A stretch of DNA of 64,000 nt from Bacillota bacterium (GCA_023455425.1 JAEYCM010000026.1:9932-73931), one strand, 5' to 3'. Shown: positions 8,066 through 16,238, counted from the stretch's first letter. Notes: a model not told the origin generated them from the sequence alone. Numbers and translations are program-made.

Positions 8066-8164
8066 ATGTCACGAGGTTTTTGGTTCGGAGATAGCTGGGG
8101 CCATCGCCCCTGGAAACGGCATGGCGGATGCAACCGTTGCAGACGTGACTTTTGGTTCTGGTAG
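8066..8164 (+). CDS. Trp/Arg/His/Cys-rich 32-residue peptide, unknown
   Basis: A perfect AAGGAGGTGATT ribosome site precedes ATG, and a strong terminator follows (8200-8225). It begins MSRGFWFGDSWGHRPWK and ends CNRCRRDFWFW. Five of 32 residues are Trp, with six Arg, two His and two Cys (CNRC). Composition recalls small clostridial spore-coat or mother-cell peptides, and it lies beside tlp and a SleB-like gene, but I do not recognise the family. Confidence 0.65.
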   Translation: MSRGFWFGDSWGHRPWKRHGGCNRCRRDFWFW

Positions 8165-8527
8165 AATACATATGTTTCATAAGTATTCTGCTTAACGAAG
8201 GGGCCGGATTTATCCGGCCTCTTTTGGGGTGGAGAATGATGCGAGAGCTTGTGAATGCGGCTCGCCCTTTTGTATTGTGGGTATCATCTGGGCTACAAGG
8301 CCGCTGAAGAGCCGATTATGGAAACATTATAACCAATATTATATAATCTAAATAGTCAATAGAACAAAGGGCATCGGACATACCTTATGCTTATCCCGGT
8401 ATTAATACAGAAGTCAGATTTAAAAAGATGCCCATCGATATGGGACTCACACCAAAAGTATCCGGCTTAATATAAAAGAAATTTCATTGTATAATGAATT
8501 TGAAATTCTAAGAATGCTGGTGCGTTT
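8165..8527. other. Intergenic region with terminator and a short direct-repeat unit
   Basis: Holds the terminator at 8200-8225 and a 23-base unit at 8411-8433 (AAGTCAGATTTAAAAAG, then ATGCCC) that recurs, two bases shorter, after the next gene at 11960-11980. A TATAAT at about 8499 may be the -10 of the helicase gene. No other gene is seen. Confidence 0.5.
8200..8225 (+). terminator. Terminator after the 32-residue peptide gene
   Basis: GGGCCGGAT TT ATCCGGCCTC followed by TTTT. Confidence 0.8.
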
Positions 8528-11500
8528 ATGTTTATTGCCGATTTTCATATCCATTCGAAATATTCCAGAGCGACAAGCAAGGAATGCGTGCCCGAATTCC
8601 TGGAGCTTTGGGCGCGGCGGAAGGGCCTTGACCTCATTGGCACCGGAGATTTCACCCATCCCGCGTGGCGCGAGGAGCTAAAAGAAAAACTTGCCCCTGC
8701 GGAAGAGGGGTTATACATGTTAAAGAAACCGTTCCGCAAGGAGGCCGCCGTTAAAAACGGGGATTTCGTGCCCCGCTTCATACTCTCCGCCGAGATCAGT
8801 TCCATTTATAAAAAGAACGGAAAAGTGCGCAAGGTTCATAACGTGATTCTTCTGCCCAGCCTTGAAGATGCCGAAGCCCTGTCCCGCCGCCTTGAAGCCA
8901 TCGGCAACCTGCATTCCGACGGCAGGCCCATCCTGGGGCTGGACAGCAGGGATTTGCTGCAGATTACCCTTGACGTATGCCCGGAGGCCATCTTTATTCC
9001 CGCCCATATCTGGACGCCCCATTTTTCCCTGTTTGGCGCATATTCGGGATTTGACGATATTACGGAATGCTTTGAAGATTTAACGGGCCAAATCCATGCG
9101 CTTGAAACCGGCCTCTCCTCGGATCCGTCCATGAACTGGCGGCTTTCCATGCTGGATAAATTCACCTTGGTTTCAAACTCCGACGCGCATTCGCCGGGTA
9201 ATCTCGCAAGGGAAGCCAACCTGTTTGACACCGCCCTCTCCTACCCGCATATCTCCCGCGCCCTGCAAAACCGGCATACCGGGGAATTTTACGGCACGCT
9301 CGAATTTTTCCCGGAGGAAGGGAAATACCACTGCGACGGGCACAGGGCCTGTAAGGTCTGCATGCAGCCCGCTCAAACAAAAGCGGTCTCCGGAATATGT
9401 CCTAAATGCGGCGGCAGAATTACCGTAGGCGTGCTGCACCGGGTGGAGGCGCTGGCCGACCGCGGCGAAGGGTTTGTCCCCCTGGATGCAAAGCATTTTG
9501 AACGGCTCGTGCCGCTTCACGAAGTGGTCGCCGCTTCCATGGGAATGACGACCGCAAGCGTAAAGGTAAAGGAACGGTACGACCATCTGCTCCATACCAT
9601 TGGACCGGAGCTCTTCATCCTCCGCCAAGCGTCCCTTTCGGATATCAAGCAGGAGGCCGGGGCGTTGGTCGCCGAAGGCATCCTACGGCTGCGTTCCGGT
9701 AAGGTAGAAATCCAACCCGGATACGACGGGGAATACGGCAAAATCAAACTGCTGGACAAGGCGGAAATCGATCTGATTTCCGGGCAGATGAGCCTTTTTG
9801 CCGAAGAGCGCGATAAAAAGCGCCCAAACCCAAAGGGAATGTGGACACAGAAAGCACCGGTACAAAAAGAGGCGGCCCCAGCCCCGGAGCAGACCGTGCC
9901 GCAGACCGCGCCGCACACCGCGGACGCCATGCGGCAAACAGATATGCCTTACGGGTTGAACCGGGAACAGTGGGAGGCGGTCTCTGCCGATGACCCCGCA
10001 GTCGCCGTCATTGCCGGCCCCGGAACAGGCAAAACAAAGACGCTCGTCAGCCGCATCGCTTACCTGATTGAAACATACGGCATACCTCCTTGCGAAATTA
10101 CCGCCGTTACCTTCACCAACAAGGCGGCGGGCGAAATGCGCGCACGTCTTAAAACGCATTTTGGAAACACGCATGCCGCGGACAATATACACATCGGCAC
10201 CTTTCACTCCATCTGCCTGCAGATTTTGGCCGAGCAAAGGGGCAAAACGGGTATGCCAGTCATCGACGAATCGGATGCGCTTTCCATCGTCAAGGATGTT
10301 CTGAATACCCTGGGCTTGAACAGCGCGCCTAGGGACGTCCTGCGGAGGATTTCCCTGGCCAAAAACGGCATGACGCCCGCTGAAGAAAGCGCGGATATCC
10401 CATCCGAAGTATTGGGGCTGTATCAGGCGCAGCTTGCGCAATACGGTGTCCTGGATTACGATGATATCCTGCTGGAGGCGCTTGCGCTGTTTGAGCGCGA
10501 GACTCGGGATGATACCGAAGGCAAGCGCCTGTCGGCCGCCTTTTCTCATATTTTAGTGGATGAGTTTCAGGATATCAACGCGCTTCAATATCGGCTGATC
10601 CGGGCGTGGAGCGCAAACAGCGCCGGGATTTTTGCAATCGGCGATCCGGATCAGTCCATTTACGGCTTCAGAGGGTCCGACCCCCGTTGCTTTGCGCAAT
10701 TCCTGAACGACCATACCCGGCTCCGGCAAGTAACCCTTACGCAAAACTATCGCTCTACGCCTGAGATCATCCGCTGCGCCCAATCGGTCATATCCGAAAA
10801 CGCCGCCATCCGGCATGCCTTGGAGGCAAAAAGGGAAAGCGGCCTCAAAGTACGCCTTTTACATATGGAGGATGCGTTTTCAGAGGCGCTGTTTTTGGCG
10901 AAGGAGATCAACCGCATGGTCGGTGGGATGGATATGCTGGACGTGCAGGGATCAACGCCCGTGAAAGGAAAAGACCGGGCCGGACATCCGAGAGGCTTTT
11001 CCGACATCGCGGTATTGTATCGCACCAACCGTCAGGCCGACATTCTGGAGCAATGCCTAAGAAAAGAGGGAATTCCCTATGTGGTCGCCGGGCGGGACGA
11101 CTTCCTTATGGAGGCGGAAGTCCGCGAAGCGATTGCGTTTTTCCGGTTTTTGCTTAATCCCGAGGACCTTGTTTCTCTGCGGAACTGCCTGAAGAATGCG
11201 GGCGTTCGGCAGACGGACATTGTGCAGAACATCATGGAAGCCTATGCGGCAGCGGAAAAAAGCATATCCGCACTCGATGCAGTCTTGAACGGCATCGCCT
11301 CCGGTACCGGCGCTCTCCATTTGCTGACGGAGCGGTTCCGGAAATACGAGCCTCTTGTCCGCAGCGAAAAACCTTGGAAGCTGATGGGGCTCTGGATGGA
11401 GGACGGCGGGTTGTCGGAATCGAAATGTATGCAACTGCTTTTCGATACATCAGTCATGTATAACACCATGCCGTCGCTGCTTCACAATCTCGTACTCGGG

Positions 11501-11845
11501 CGCGAAAGCGATTTAGTGAGAAGCGGTGGAAAAAAATATGCGCCGGACGCCGTTTCCCTCATGACCCTGCATGGAGCAAAGGGCTTGGAGTTTCCCGCAG
11601 TTTTCCTGTGCGGCGTGACGGAAGAACTGATCCCTTTCAAAAATCGCCGGGGCGTCTGCGACATTGAGGAAGAAAGACGGCTTTTTTACGTAGGCATGAC
11701 GAGGGCGAAGGATGAGCTCATTCTTCTGAACCCCGCTGCACCGTCGCCTTTCCTTGCCGGTTTTGCTCCCGAAGCGTTTACAACAGAGAACGCTTTCCCG
11801 CACAGGCAAGATATGCCCAAGCAGATCAGCTTTTTGAATATTTGA
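8528..11845 (+). CDS. EndoQ-like PHP endonuclease fused to UvrD-family DNA helicase
   Basis: 1105 residues in two modules. Residues 1 to about 420 match the PHP-domain family TIGR00375/COG1379, which includes endonuclease Q, an enzyme that nicks 5' of deaminated bases. Metal motif HIHSKYSR is near the N-terminus, with a four-Cys zinc site (CKVC about residue 275, CPKC about 291). Residues about 478-1105 are a superfamily-1A helicase: Walker A AGPGTGKTKT (about 496), VDEFQD, TQNYRSTPE, LMTLHGAKGLEF, YVGMTRAKDE. A linker rich in Pro, Ala and Gln joins them. Inference: the nuclease marks a lesion and the helicase unwinds from the nick. The ribosome site is weak. Monocistronic, with short direct repeats on both sides. 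Confidence 0.85.
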   Translation: MFIADFHIHSKYSRATSKECVPEFLELWARRKGLDLIGTGDFTHPAWREELKEKLAPAEEGLYMLKKPFRKEAAVKNGDFVPRFILSAEISSIYKKNGKVRKVHNVILLPSLEDAEALSRRLEAIGNLHSDGRPILGLDSRDLLQITLDVCPEAIFIPAHIWTPHFSLFGAYSGFDDITECFEDLTGQIHALETGLSSDPSMNWRLSMLDKFTLVSNSDAHSPGNLAREANLFDTALSYPHISRALQNRHTGEFYGTLEFFPEEGKYHCDGHRACKVCMQPAQTKAVSGICPKCGGRITVGVLHRVEALADRGEGFVPLDAKHFERLVPLHEVVAASMGMTTASVKVKERYDHLLHTIGPELFILRQASLSDIKQEAGALVAEGILRLRSGKVEIQPGYDGEYGKIKLLDKAEIDLISGQMSLFAEERDKKRPNPKGMWTQKAPVQKEAAPAPEQTVPQTAPHTADAMRQTDMPYGLNREQWEAVSADDPAVAVIAGPGTGKTKTLVSRIAYLIETYGIPPCEITAVTFTNKAAGEMRARLKTHFGNTHAADNIHIGTFHSICLQILAEQRGKTGMPVIDESDALSIVKDVLNTLGLNSAPRDVLRRISLAKNGMTPAEESADIPSEVLGLYQAQLAQYGVLDYDDILLEALALFERETRDDTEGKRLSAAFSHILVDEFQDINALQYRLIRAWSANSAGIFAIGDPDQSIYGFRGSDPRCFAQFLNDHTRLRQVTLTQNYRSTPEIIRCAQSVISENAAIRHALEAKRESGLKVRLLHMEDAFSEALFLAKEINRMVGGMDMLDVQGSTPVKGKDRAGHPRGFSDIAVLYRTNRQADILEQCLRKEGIPYVVAGRDDFLMEAEVREAIAFFRFLLNPEDLVSLRNCLKNAGVRQTDIVQNIMEAYAAAEKSISALDAVLNGIASGTGALHLLTERFRKYEPLVRSEKPWKLMGLWMEDGGLSESKCMQLLFDTSVMYNTMPSLLHNLVLGRESDLVRSGGKKYAPDAVSLMTLHGAKGLEFPAVFLCGVTEELIPFKNRRGVCDIEEERRLFYVGMTRAKDELILLNPAAPSPFLAGFAPEAFTTENAFPHRQDMPKQISFLNI

Positions 11846-11912
11846 CCTCTCTCTATGGTCTGACCTGCACCATTGGTTACATCTGCCCTCCGTATCACGT
11901 GGCATAAAAAGG

Positions 11913-11956
11913 CAACCCCATTCTTAACCGCCGTGAAAGAATGGGGTTGTTTATTT
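11913..11956. terminator. Bidirectional terminator
   Basis: CAACCCCATTCTT, loop, AAGAATGGGGTTG, followed by TTTATTTT on the plus strand and preceded by AAAAAGG (a T-run on the minus strand). It serves both the helicase gene and the convergent exporter gene. Confidence 0.8.
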
Positions 11957-12014
11957 TGAAAGTCAGATAAAAAGATGCCCTGCCGGACAAGAAAAAAACG
12001 AGGAACTTATCTGC

Positions 12015-12752
12015 CTAAATAAAGTTGGAAACAACCGTCCAGGCGCCCATGCATGCGATAAAAATGAAGACCCACGTTTTGATACGCGAGAGGTCCGTCC
12101 GGTTGCGGAAGAAAACTTGGCCTGACCACAGCCCAAGCAGCAGCCCGCCAGAGGCAGCCAGCGACCATACGAGCACCTGTGAGGTCACCAGCCCGTTGAA
12201 TGTGCGAACGCCTACGGCATAGATGTTGGTGATAAAAAAGAAGAATTGTAAGGTACCGATATATGCTTCTTTTGTATCCAGCGTGCTAAGGCAGTAAAGT
12301 GCAGTGGGGGGCGCGCTTACGGCAAACAACCCACCAAACACGCCGGAAAGCAAGCCGGCAATCATACCCGCGCCGGCAGTGTGCGGGATACGTATTTTAT
12401 CAGCGGTAAATAAATAATAAAGGCCCAATAGCAGCAAGAAAACACCGAATATGACGCTCAAAATAAGCTTTGGCGCACCGGCTGACCATGCGACGGCAAA
12501 TGGCATAACTACAAAGTAGATGAGAATAGGCCATAGCACATGTTTAGGCCGCGCGGCCTTGCGGTATTGAAAGAACACCGTACAAGAAGCAAGCAGTGAT
12601 AAAACCGCACATACCGTAGATGCAATCGGTATGCTGGGCAAAAACACCGGAAAAAATGCCATCACAACCGTAGCGTAACCAAATCCAATGGCTGCCTGCA
12701 AAAATCCGCCGACAAAAGAAGCCAGCGCCAGCCAGATATACGTCATTTCCAT
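12015..12752 (-). CDS. TauE/SafE-family membrane transporter
   Basis: 245 residues with about eight hydrophobic helices. AALGFGYA-like glycine motif near the N-terminus (FLQAAIGFGYATVVMAFFPV) and its second-half counterpart (GLLSGVFGGLFAVSAPPTALY) are the duplicated signatures of the sulfite exporter TauE/SafE family. Members export sulfite, sulfoacetate or other organic anions; substrate cannot be read here. ATG at 12752 with AAGGGGG upstream is chosen over the longer frame. It is divergent from the arsR operon, so it may belong to the metal/sulfur block, but co-regulation is not shown. Confidence 0.8.
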   Translation of the reverse strand: MEMTYIWLALASFVGGFLQAAIGFGYATVVMAFFPVFLPSIPIASTVCAVLSLLASCTVFFQYRKAARPKHVLWPILIYFVVMPFAVAWSAGAPKLILSVIFGVFLLLLGLYYLFTADKIRIPHTAGAGMIAGLLSGVFGGLFAVSAPPTALYCLSTLDTKEAYIGTLQFFFFITNIYAVGVRTFNGLVTSQVLVWSLAASGGLLLGLWSGQVFFRNRTDLSRIKTWVFIFIACMGAWTVVSNFI

Positions 12753-12971
12753 GCGGGACCCCCTTCGACTTAAATAAGGTGCGGGAAAAAGAAATGCGAT
12801 GTCTATTGTAAGACGTATCCGGCCAGAAATCAATGGCGCTTTGTCATAAAAGATGCCGCTTGGAGGCGGCCCGAAAAAGTTGTAACAAGGAAGTCAGCAG
12901 ATTGCAAGCCCGCCCTTCCTAAAGGCTAAACCTTCGTCTAATGGAGAATGGGTGATTTATTGCATTTCACA

Positions 12972-13000
12972 TTGACATTTTTCGATTTGGTGCATATAAT
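12972..13000 (+). promoter_or_regulatory. Sigma-A promoter of the arsR-hgcAB-acr3-arsC operon
   Basis: TTGACA (12972-12977), 17 bases, TATAAT (12995-13000): a perfect consensus promoter about 35 bases before the arsR start. No second promoter is apparent before hgcA. Confidence 0.85.
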
Positions 13001-13011
13001 GCTCATATCGA
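12982..13011. promoter_or_regulatory. Candidate ArsR operator over the -10 box
   Basis: TCGATTTG (12982-12989) and CATATCGA (13004-13011) form an imperfect inverted repeat (7 of 8) spanning the -10 element, where an ArsR dimer would block RNA polymerase. Confidence 0.4.
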
Positions 13012-13034
13012 ATTGTTTGGATTTGAGGTGTGGA

Positions 13035-13370
13035 ATGGAAAAATATCTGGAACATACAAAAGTGTTCAAGGCGCTGGGCGACCCCAAACGAGCTATGATT
13101 GTGGATATGCTCTCCTGCGGTGAGCTTTGCGCTTGCATGATTTTAGAGAAGTTTGAAATGTCCCAGTCCACGCTGTCCCATCATATGAAGCTCCTCTGTG
13201 AAAGCGGGCTTGTCAAGGGCAGAGAACAAGGTAAATGGACGTACTATTCGTTAGACATGGATACCATCAGCAAGGCAAAGCAGTTTTTTAACGGCATCAC
13301 ATCCAATAAAGAAAACTGCATCTGCAAAGAAAAGGCGGGCAGCTGTAAAGGATATGATGCAAATGAATAA
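13035..13370 (+). CDS. arsR: ArsR-family metalloregulatory repressor
   Basis: 111 residues, winged helix (DPKRAMIVDMLSCGELCAC, SQSTLSHHMKLLCESGLV). The ELCAC segment (Cys32, Cys34, with Cys28 near) corresponds to the As(III)/Sb(III)-sensing Cys site of ArsR proteins such as ELCVCDLC. Three further Cys lie in the C-terminal tail (Cys95, Cys97, Cys104), which is unusual. The ATG at 13035 follows GAGGTG; an in-frame ATG at 12948 lies upstream of the promoter and is rejected. First gene of the operon and overlapping hgcA, so it should repress hgcAB together with acr3 and arsC and release on thiophilic metals. Confidence 0.9.
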   Translation: MEKYLEHTKVFKALGDPKRAMIVDMLSCGELCACMILEKFEMSQSTLSHHMKLLCESGLVKGREQGKWTYYSLDMDTISKAKQFFNGITSNKENCICKEKAGSCKGYDANE

Positions 13371-14451
13371 TGAAAAGCCCTGCTGCTGTTCAGGCGGTGG
13401 TTGCTGTACCGGGGAACCTATCACACCGTATAGCGAAAAGGATAAATGGGTGACGAGTGAAATCCATCTCCCGCAAGGGGGTGTCCCCGTGGCTTCAACA
13501 AAGCTTACCTTCAAAGATATTCTCGGAGCCTGGAAAGTGCGTTGGGGCATAGGCCGGATGAATTACAAGATCAGTCCGGGACTTTACGCCGTAGGCAGCC
13601 CTGATCACACGTCCCCTGTGCTGGTTAGCGCGAACTATAAGCTGACATTTGATACTCTAAGAAAAGAGCTTTTCGGTTTCAGCTGCTGGCTTTTGATACT
13701 CGATACAAAGGGCGTCAATGTCTGGTGCGCTGCCGGTAAAGGGACGTTCGGAACCGATGAACTTGTGGGCCGCATATCAAAAACAAGGCTGGCTGAGATT
13801 GTATCGCACAGAACATTGATTTTGCCGCAATTGGGCGCGCCCGGCGTGAGCGCCCATGAAGTGGCCAAACAAACAGGGTTCTCTGTGGTTTACGGCCCTG
13901 TAAGGGCAAAGGATATGAAGGCTTTCATCAATTCCGGCTTCAAGGCCACAGAAGAAATGCGCGCCGTGAGATTTACGGCATGGGATCGATTGGTCCTCAC
14001 TCCCGTGGAATTGGCGGCGGCCGCAAAGACTTCACTGATGGTTTTCGGAGCATTGTTCCTTATCAACCTGTTTGCGGCAAGACCATTCGGGCTTGCGGAT
14101 TTTATCGCGTATGCGGGCGCTGTGGTAACGGGAACCGTTCTTACGCCTCTGTTCCTTCCGCTTATTCCCGGCAGAGCGTTTGCGTGGAAGGGCTGGCTGC
14201 TGGGTCTTTTTTGGACGGCAGGATTTGTTTGGCTAAATGAGTGGTTCACCTCCGAGTTTTTGCTTCTTGCCATAGGTTATCTGCTGGTGCTGCCGTCATT
14301 GTCGGCATACTTGGCGATGAATTTTACTGGCTCGTCAACATACACTTCCTTTTCCGGCGTTATCAAGGAAATGAAAGCGGCGGTGCCGCTCATTGCCCTT
14401 TCATCCGTCGCGGGAATTGTGTTGGTGCTCATAAAGAGCCTGTCGGCCTAA
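13354..14451 (+). CDS. hgcA: Mercury methylation corrinoid protein HgcA
   Basis: 365 residues. HgcA carries a corrinoid that transfers a methyl group to Hg(II). The cytosolic corrinoid domain has the diagnostic cap-helix motif NVWCAAGKGTFGTDEL; its Cys125 aligns with the cobalt-ligating Cys93 of Desulfovibrio desulfuricans ND132. Flanking blocks also match the family: GIGRMNYKISPGLYAVG, VLVSANYKL, SHRTLILPQLGAPGVSAHEV, VVYGPVRAKD. Residues about 226-365 form some five membrane helices, as in HgcA and unlike soluble CdhD relatives. The N-terminus adds a Cys cluster, CCCSGGGCC (residues 10-18). Three possible starts (13354, 13357, 13363) all overlap the arsR end. Confidence 0.93.
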   Translation: MMQMNNEKPCCCSGGGCCTGEPITPYSEKDKWVTSEIHLPQGGVPVASTKLTFKDILGAWKVRWGIGRMNYKISPGLYAVGSPDHTSPVLVSANYKLTFDTLRKELFGFSCWLLILDTKGVNVWCAAGKGTFGTDELVGRISKTRLAEIVSHRTLILPQLGAPGVSAHEVAKQTGFSVVYGPVRAKDMKAFINSGFKATEEMRAVRFTAWDRLVLTPVELAAAAKTSLMVFGALFLINLFAARPFGLADFIAYAGAVVTGTVLTPLFLPLIPGRAFAWKGWLLGLFWTAGFVWLNEWFTSEFLLLAIGYLLVLPSLSAYLAMNFTGSSTYTSFSGVIKEMKAAVPLIALSSVAGIVLVLIKSLSA

Positions 14452-14463
14452 AAGGAGGGCGCT

Positions 14464-14757
14464 ATGAAACACAGGTATCTGAAAAATGCCGTCACCCTGA
14501 ATTTATCAGCCGAAAAGTGTATCGGGTGCGGAAGGTGTGCGGAGGTCTGCCCGCATGAAGTGTTCAAGCTGGACGAACGAAAGGCGCGGATAAAAGACAA
14601 AGACCTATGTATGGAGTGCGGCGCTTGTGCGATAAACTGTCCCCCAGACGCCATCACTGTTGATGCCGGAGTGGGATGCGCCGCCGCCGTGATTATGGGC
14701 TGGCTTACCGGCAGCGAACCAAGCTGTGATTGTTCAGACGGCGGGGAATGCTGCTAA
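14464..14757 (+). CDS. hgcB: Mercury methylation ferredoxin HgcB
   Basis: 97 residues. HgcB is the 2[4Fe-4S] ferredoxin that reduces the HgcA corrinoid and may hand over Hg(II). Cluster motifs CIGCGRCAEVCP (Cys19, 22, 25, 29) and CMECGACAINCP (Cys49, 52, 55, 59) are intact. The family-specific lone Cys72 in GVGCAAAVI and the terminal vicinal pair Cys96-Cys97 are present, with extra Cys88 and Cys90. An AAAGGAGG site precedes ATG, 12 bases after the hgcA stop, the usual hgcA-hgcB order. Confidence 0.93.
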   Translation: MKHRYLKNAVTLNLSAEKCIGCGRCAEVCPHEVFKLDERKARIKDKDLCMECGACAINCPPDAITVDAGVGCAAAVIMGWLTGSEPSCDCSDGGECC

Positions 14758-14775
14758 AATGGAGAGTGTGCTTTT

Positions 14776-15834
14776 ATGGGCAAAGAGAATACCGGTATCG
14801 GCTTCTTTGAAAAATATCTGACCCTTTGGGTCTTGCTATGCATGGCAGCGGGGATCCTGATCGGAAAATTCCTGCCGGGCTTTCCCGCGTTTCTGGGGCG
14901 GTTTGAGTATGCACATACCTCTATCCCCATTGCGGTGCTGATTTGGGTCATGATATACCCCATGATGCTGAAGGTGGATTTTCAGTCGATAAAAAACGTG
15001 CGCAGGCATCCGCAGGGGCTTCTTGTATCCGGCGGAACAAGCTGGCTGATTAAGCCCTTTTTGATGTTCGGCCTTGCGTCGTTTTTCTTCTATGTGGTAT
15101 TCAAAGCCTTTATCCCCGCGGAACTGGCAAGGGATTATGTGGCGGGCGCGGTTTTGCTTGGCGCGGCTCCCTGTACCGCGATGGTATTTGTATGGAGCCA
15201 TCTGACAAAAGGCGACCCTGCTCATACGCTCGTCCAGGTATCCATCAACGATCTGCTGATTATTTTCCTGTTCGCGCCAATCGTATCCTTTTTGCTCGGC
15301 GTATCAAACATTCAGGTCCCATGGGATGTGCTGCTTTTCTCCGTTATCGTGTTTGTGGCGATTCCTCTGGCGGGGGGCGCGCTCACCCGCATGTGGATGA
15401 ACCGGCGCAAAGGAGCGGATTACTTTAATCACCGTTTTATTCCCAAGTTTAACGGCGTGACAACCGTAGGGCTGCTTTTGACGCTGGTTATTATTTTCTC
15501 GTTTCAAGGGGACGCCATACTGAACAATCCCCTTCATGTGCTGATGATCGCCGTCCCGCTGGTGCTCCAGAATATCATTACGGCGCTCTTTGCGTATTGG
15601 CTTTGCAAGAAACTGAAACAGCCGCATAACATCGCGGCTCCCGCTGCGCTCATAGGCGCGTCTGACTTTTTCGAGCTGTCGGTAGCCGTCGCCATCACGC
15701 TTTTCGGCGCCACCTCCCCGGTTGTGCTGGTTACGACAGTCGGCGTACTGACCGAGGTTCCCGTGATGCTCCTGCTGGTGCGGTTTGTGAATAAGACCCG
15801 GCATTGGTTCCCAAAGGAAGGAGAAGCAGCATGA
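14776..15834 (+). CDS. acr3: Arsenite efflux transporter Acr3
   Basis: 352 residues, ten predicted membrane helices, the usual size of the BASS-superfamily Acr3 exporters. The conserved Cys in helix 4 is visible as GAAPCTAMVFVWS (Cys133), as are the later motifs LLIIFLFAPIV and GVLTEVPVML with the conserved Glu. Exports As(III), possibly Sb(III), driven by proton motive force. It follows hgcB after 18 bases and overlaps arsC by the sequence ATGA, so translation of the last two genes is coupled. Confidence 0.93.
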   Translation: MGKENTGIGFFEKYLTLWVLLCMAAGILIGKFLPGFPAFLGRFEYAHTSIPIAVLIWVMIYPMMLKVDFQSIKNVRRHPQGLLVSGGTSWLIKPFLMFGLASFFFYVVFKAFIPAELARDYVAGAVLLGAAPCTAMVFVWSHLTKGDPAHTLVQVSINDLLIIFLFAPIVSFLLGVSNIQVPWDVLLFSVIVFVAIPLAGGALTRMWMNRRKGADYFNHRFIPKFNGVTTVGLLLTLVIIFSFQGDAILNNPLHVLMIAVPLVLQNIITALFAYWLCKKLKQPHNIAAPAALIGASDFFELSVAVAITLFGATSPVVLVTTVGVLTEVPVMLLLVRFVNKTRHWFPKEGEAA

Positions 15835-16238
15835 CAAAGGTTGCCTTTATTTGCGTCCATAACTCCTGCCGCAGCCAGATCGCGGAGGCGCTTGGCAAAC
15901 ACCTTGCCGGTGATGTGTTTGAGAGCTATTCGGCGGGAACGGAAACCAAGCCGCAGATCAATCAGGATGCCGTCCGATTGATGAAGCAGCTTTATGGGAT
16001 CGACATGGAAAAAACGCAGCGCCCAAAGCTGCTCTCAGAGATTCCTCCGGTTGATGTGGTCGTTACGATGGGCTGCAACGTTACCTGCCCATACCTGCCC
16101 TGCAAACACAGGGAAGATTGGGGGTTGGATGATCCAACAGGGAAAAGCGATGAAGAATTTATAGCTGTCATACGCAAGATAGAGAGCAAAATCAAGCTGC
16201 TTGCAAACCGGATCAGATTTAACAACTTGCAAGGATAG
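15831..16238 (+). CDS. arsC: Arsenate reductase ArsC (low-molecular-weight phosphatase type)
   Basis: 135 residues. Converts As(V) to As(III) for export by Acr3. The P-loop CVHNSCRS (Cys8, Arg14) is the CX5R arsenate-binding loop; Cys82, Cys86 and Cys91 in MGCNVTCPYLPC are the resolving-Cys region, and DDPTG is the conserved acid loop. Likely thioredoxin-coupled. The start is an ATG at 15831 with AAGGAAGGAG upstream. The reading frame stays open after the TAG for another 34 codons (to about 16346), which looks like an unrelated remnant. Confidence 0.92.
   Translation: MTKVAFICVHNSCRSQIAEALGKHLAGDVFESYSAGTETKPQINQDAVRLMKQLYGIDMEKTQRPKLLSEIPPVDVVVTMGCNVTCPYLPCKHREDWGLDDPTGKSDEEFIAVIRKIESKIKLLANRIRFNNLQG

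Noticed and set aside
9683..10549. 288-codon minus-strand ORF
   Set aside because: Shadow of the GC-rich helicase gene, with no recognisable motifs.
13354..14451. Reading the HgcA gene as a CdhD-type acetyl-CoA pathway corrinoid protein
   Set aside because: The NVWCAAGKG cap helix, C-terminal membrane helices and adjacent HgcB with its terminal Cys pair are specific to HgcAB.
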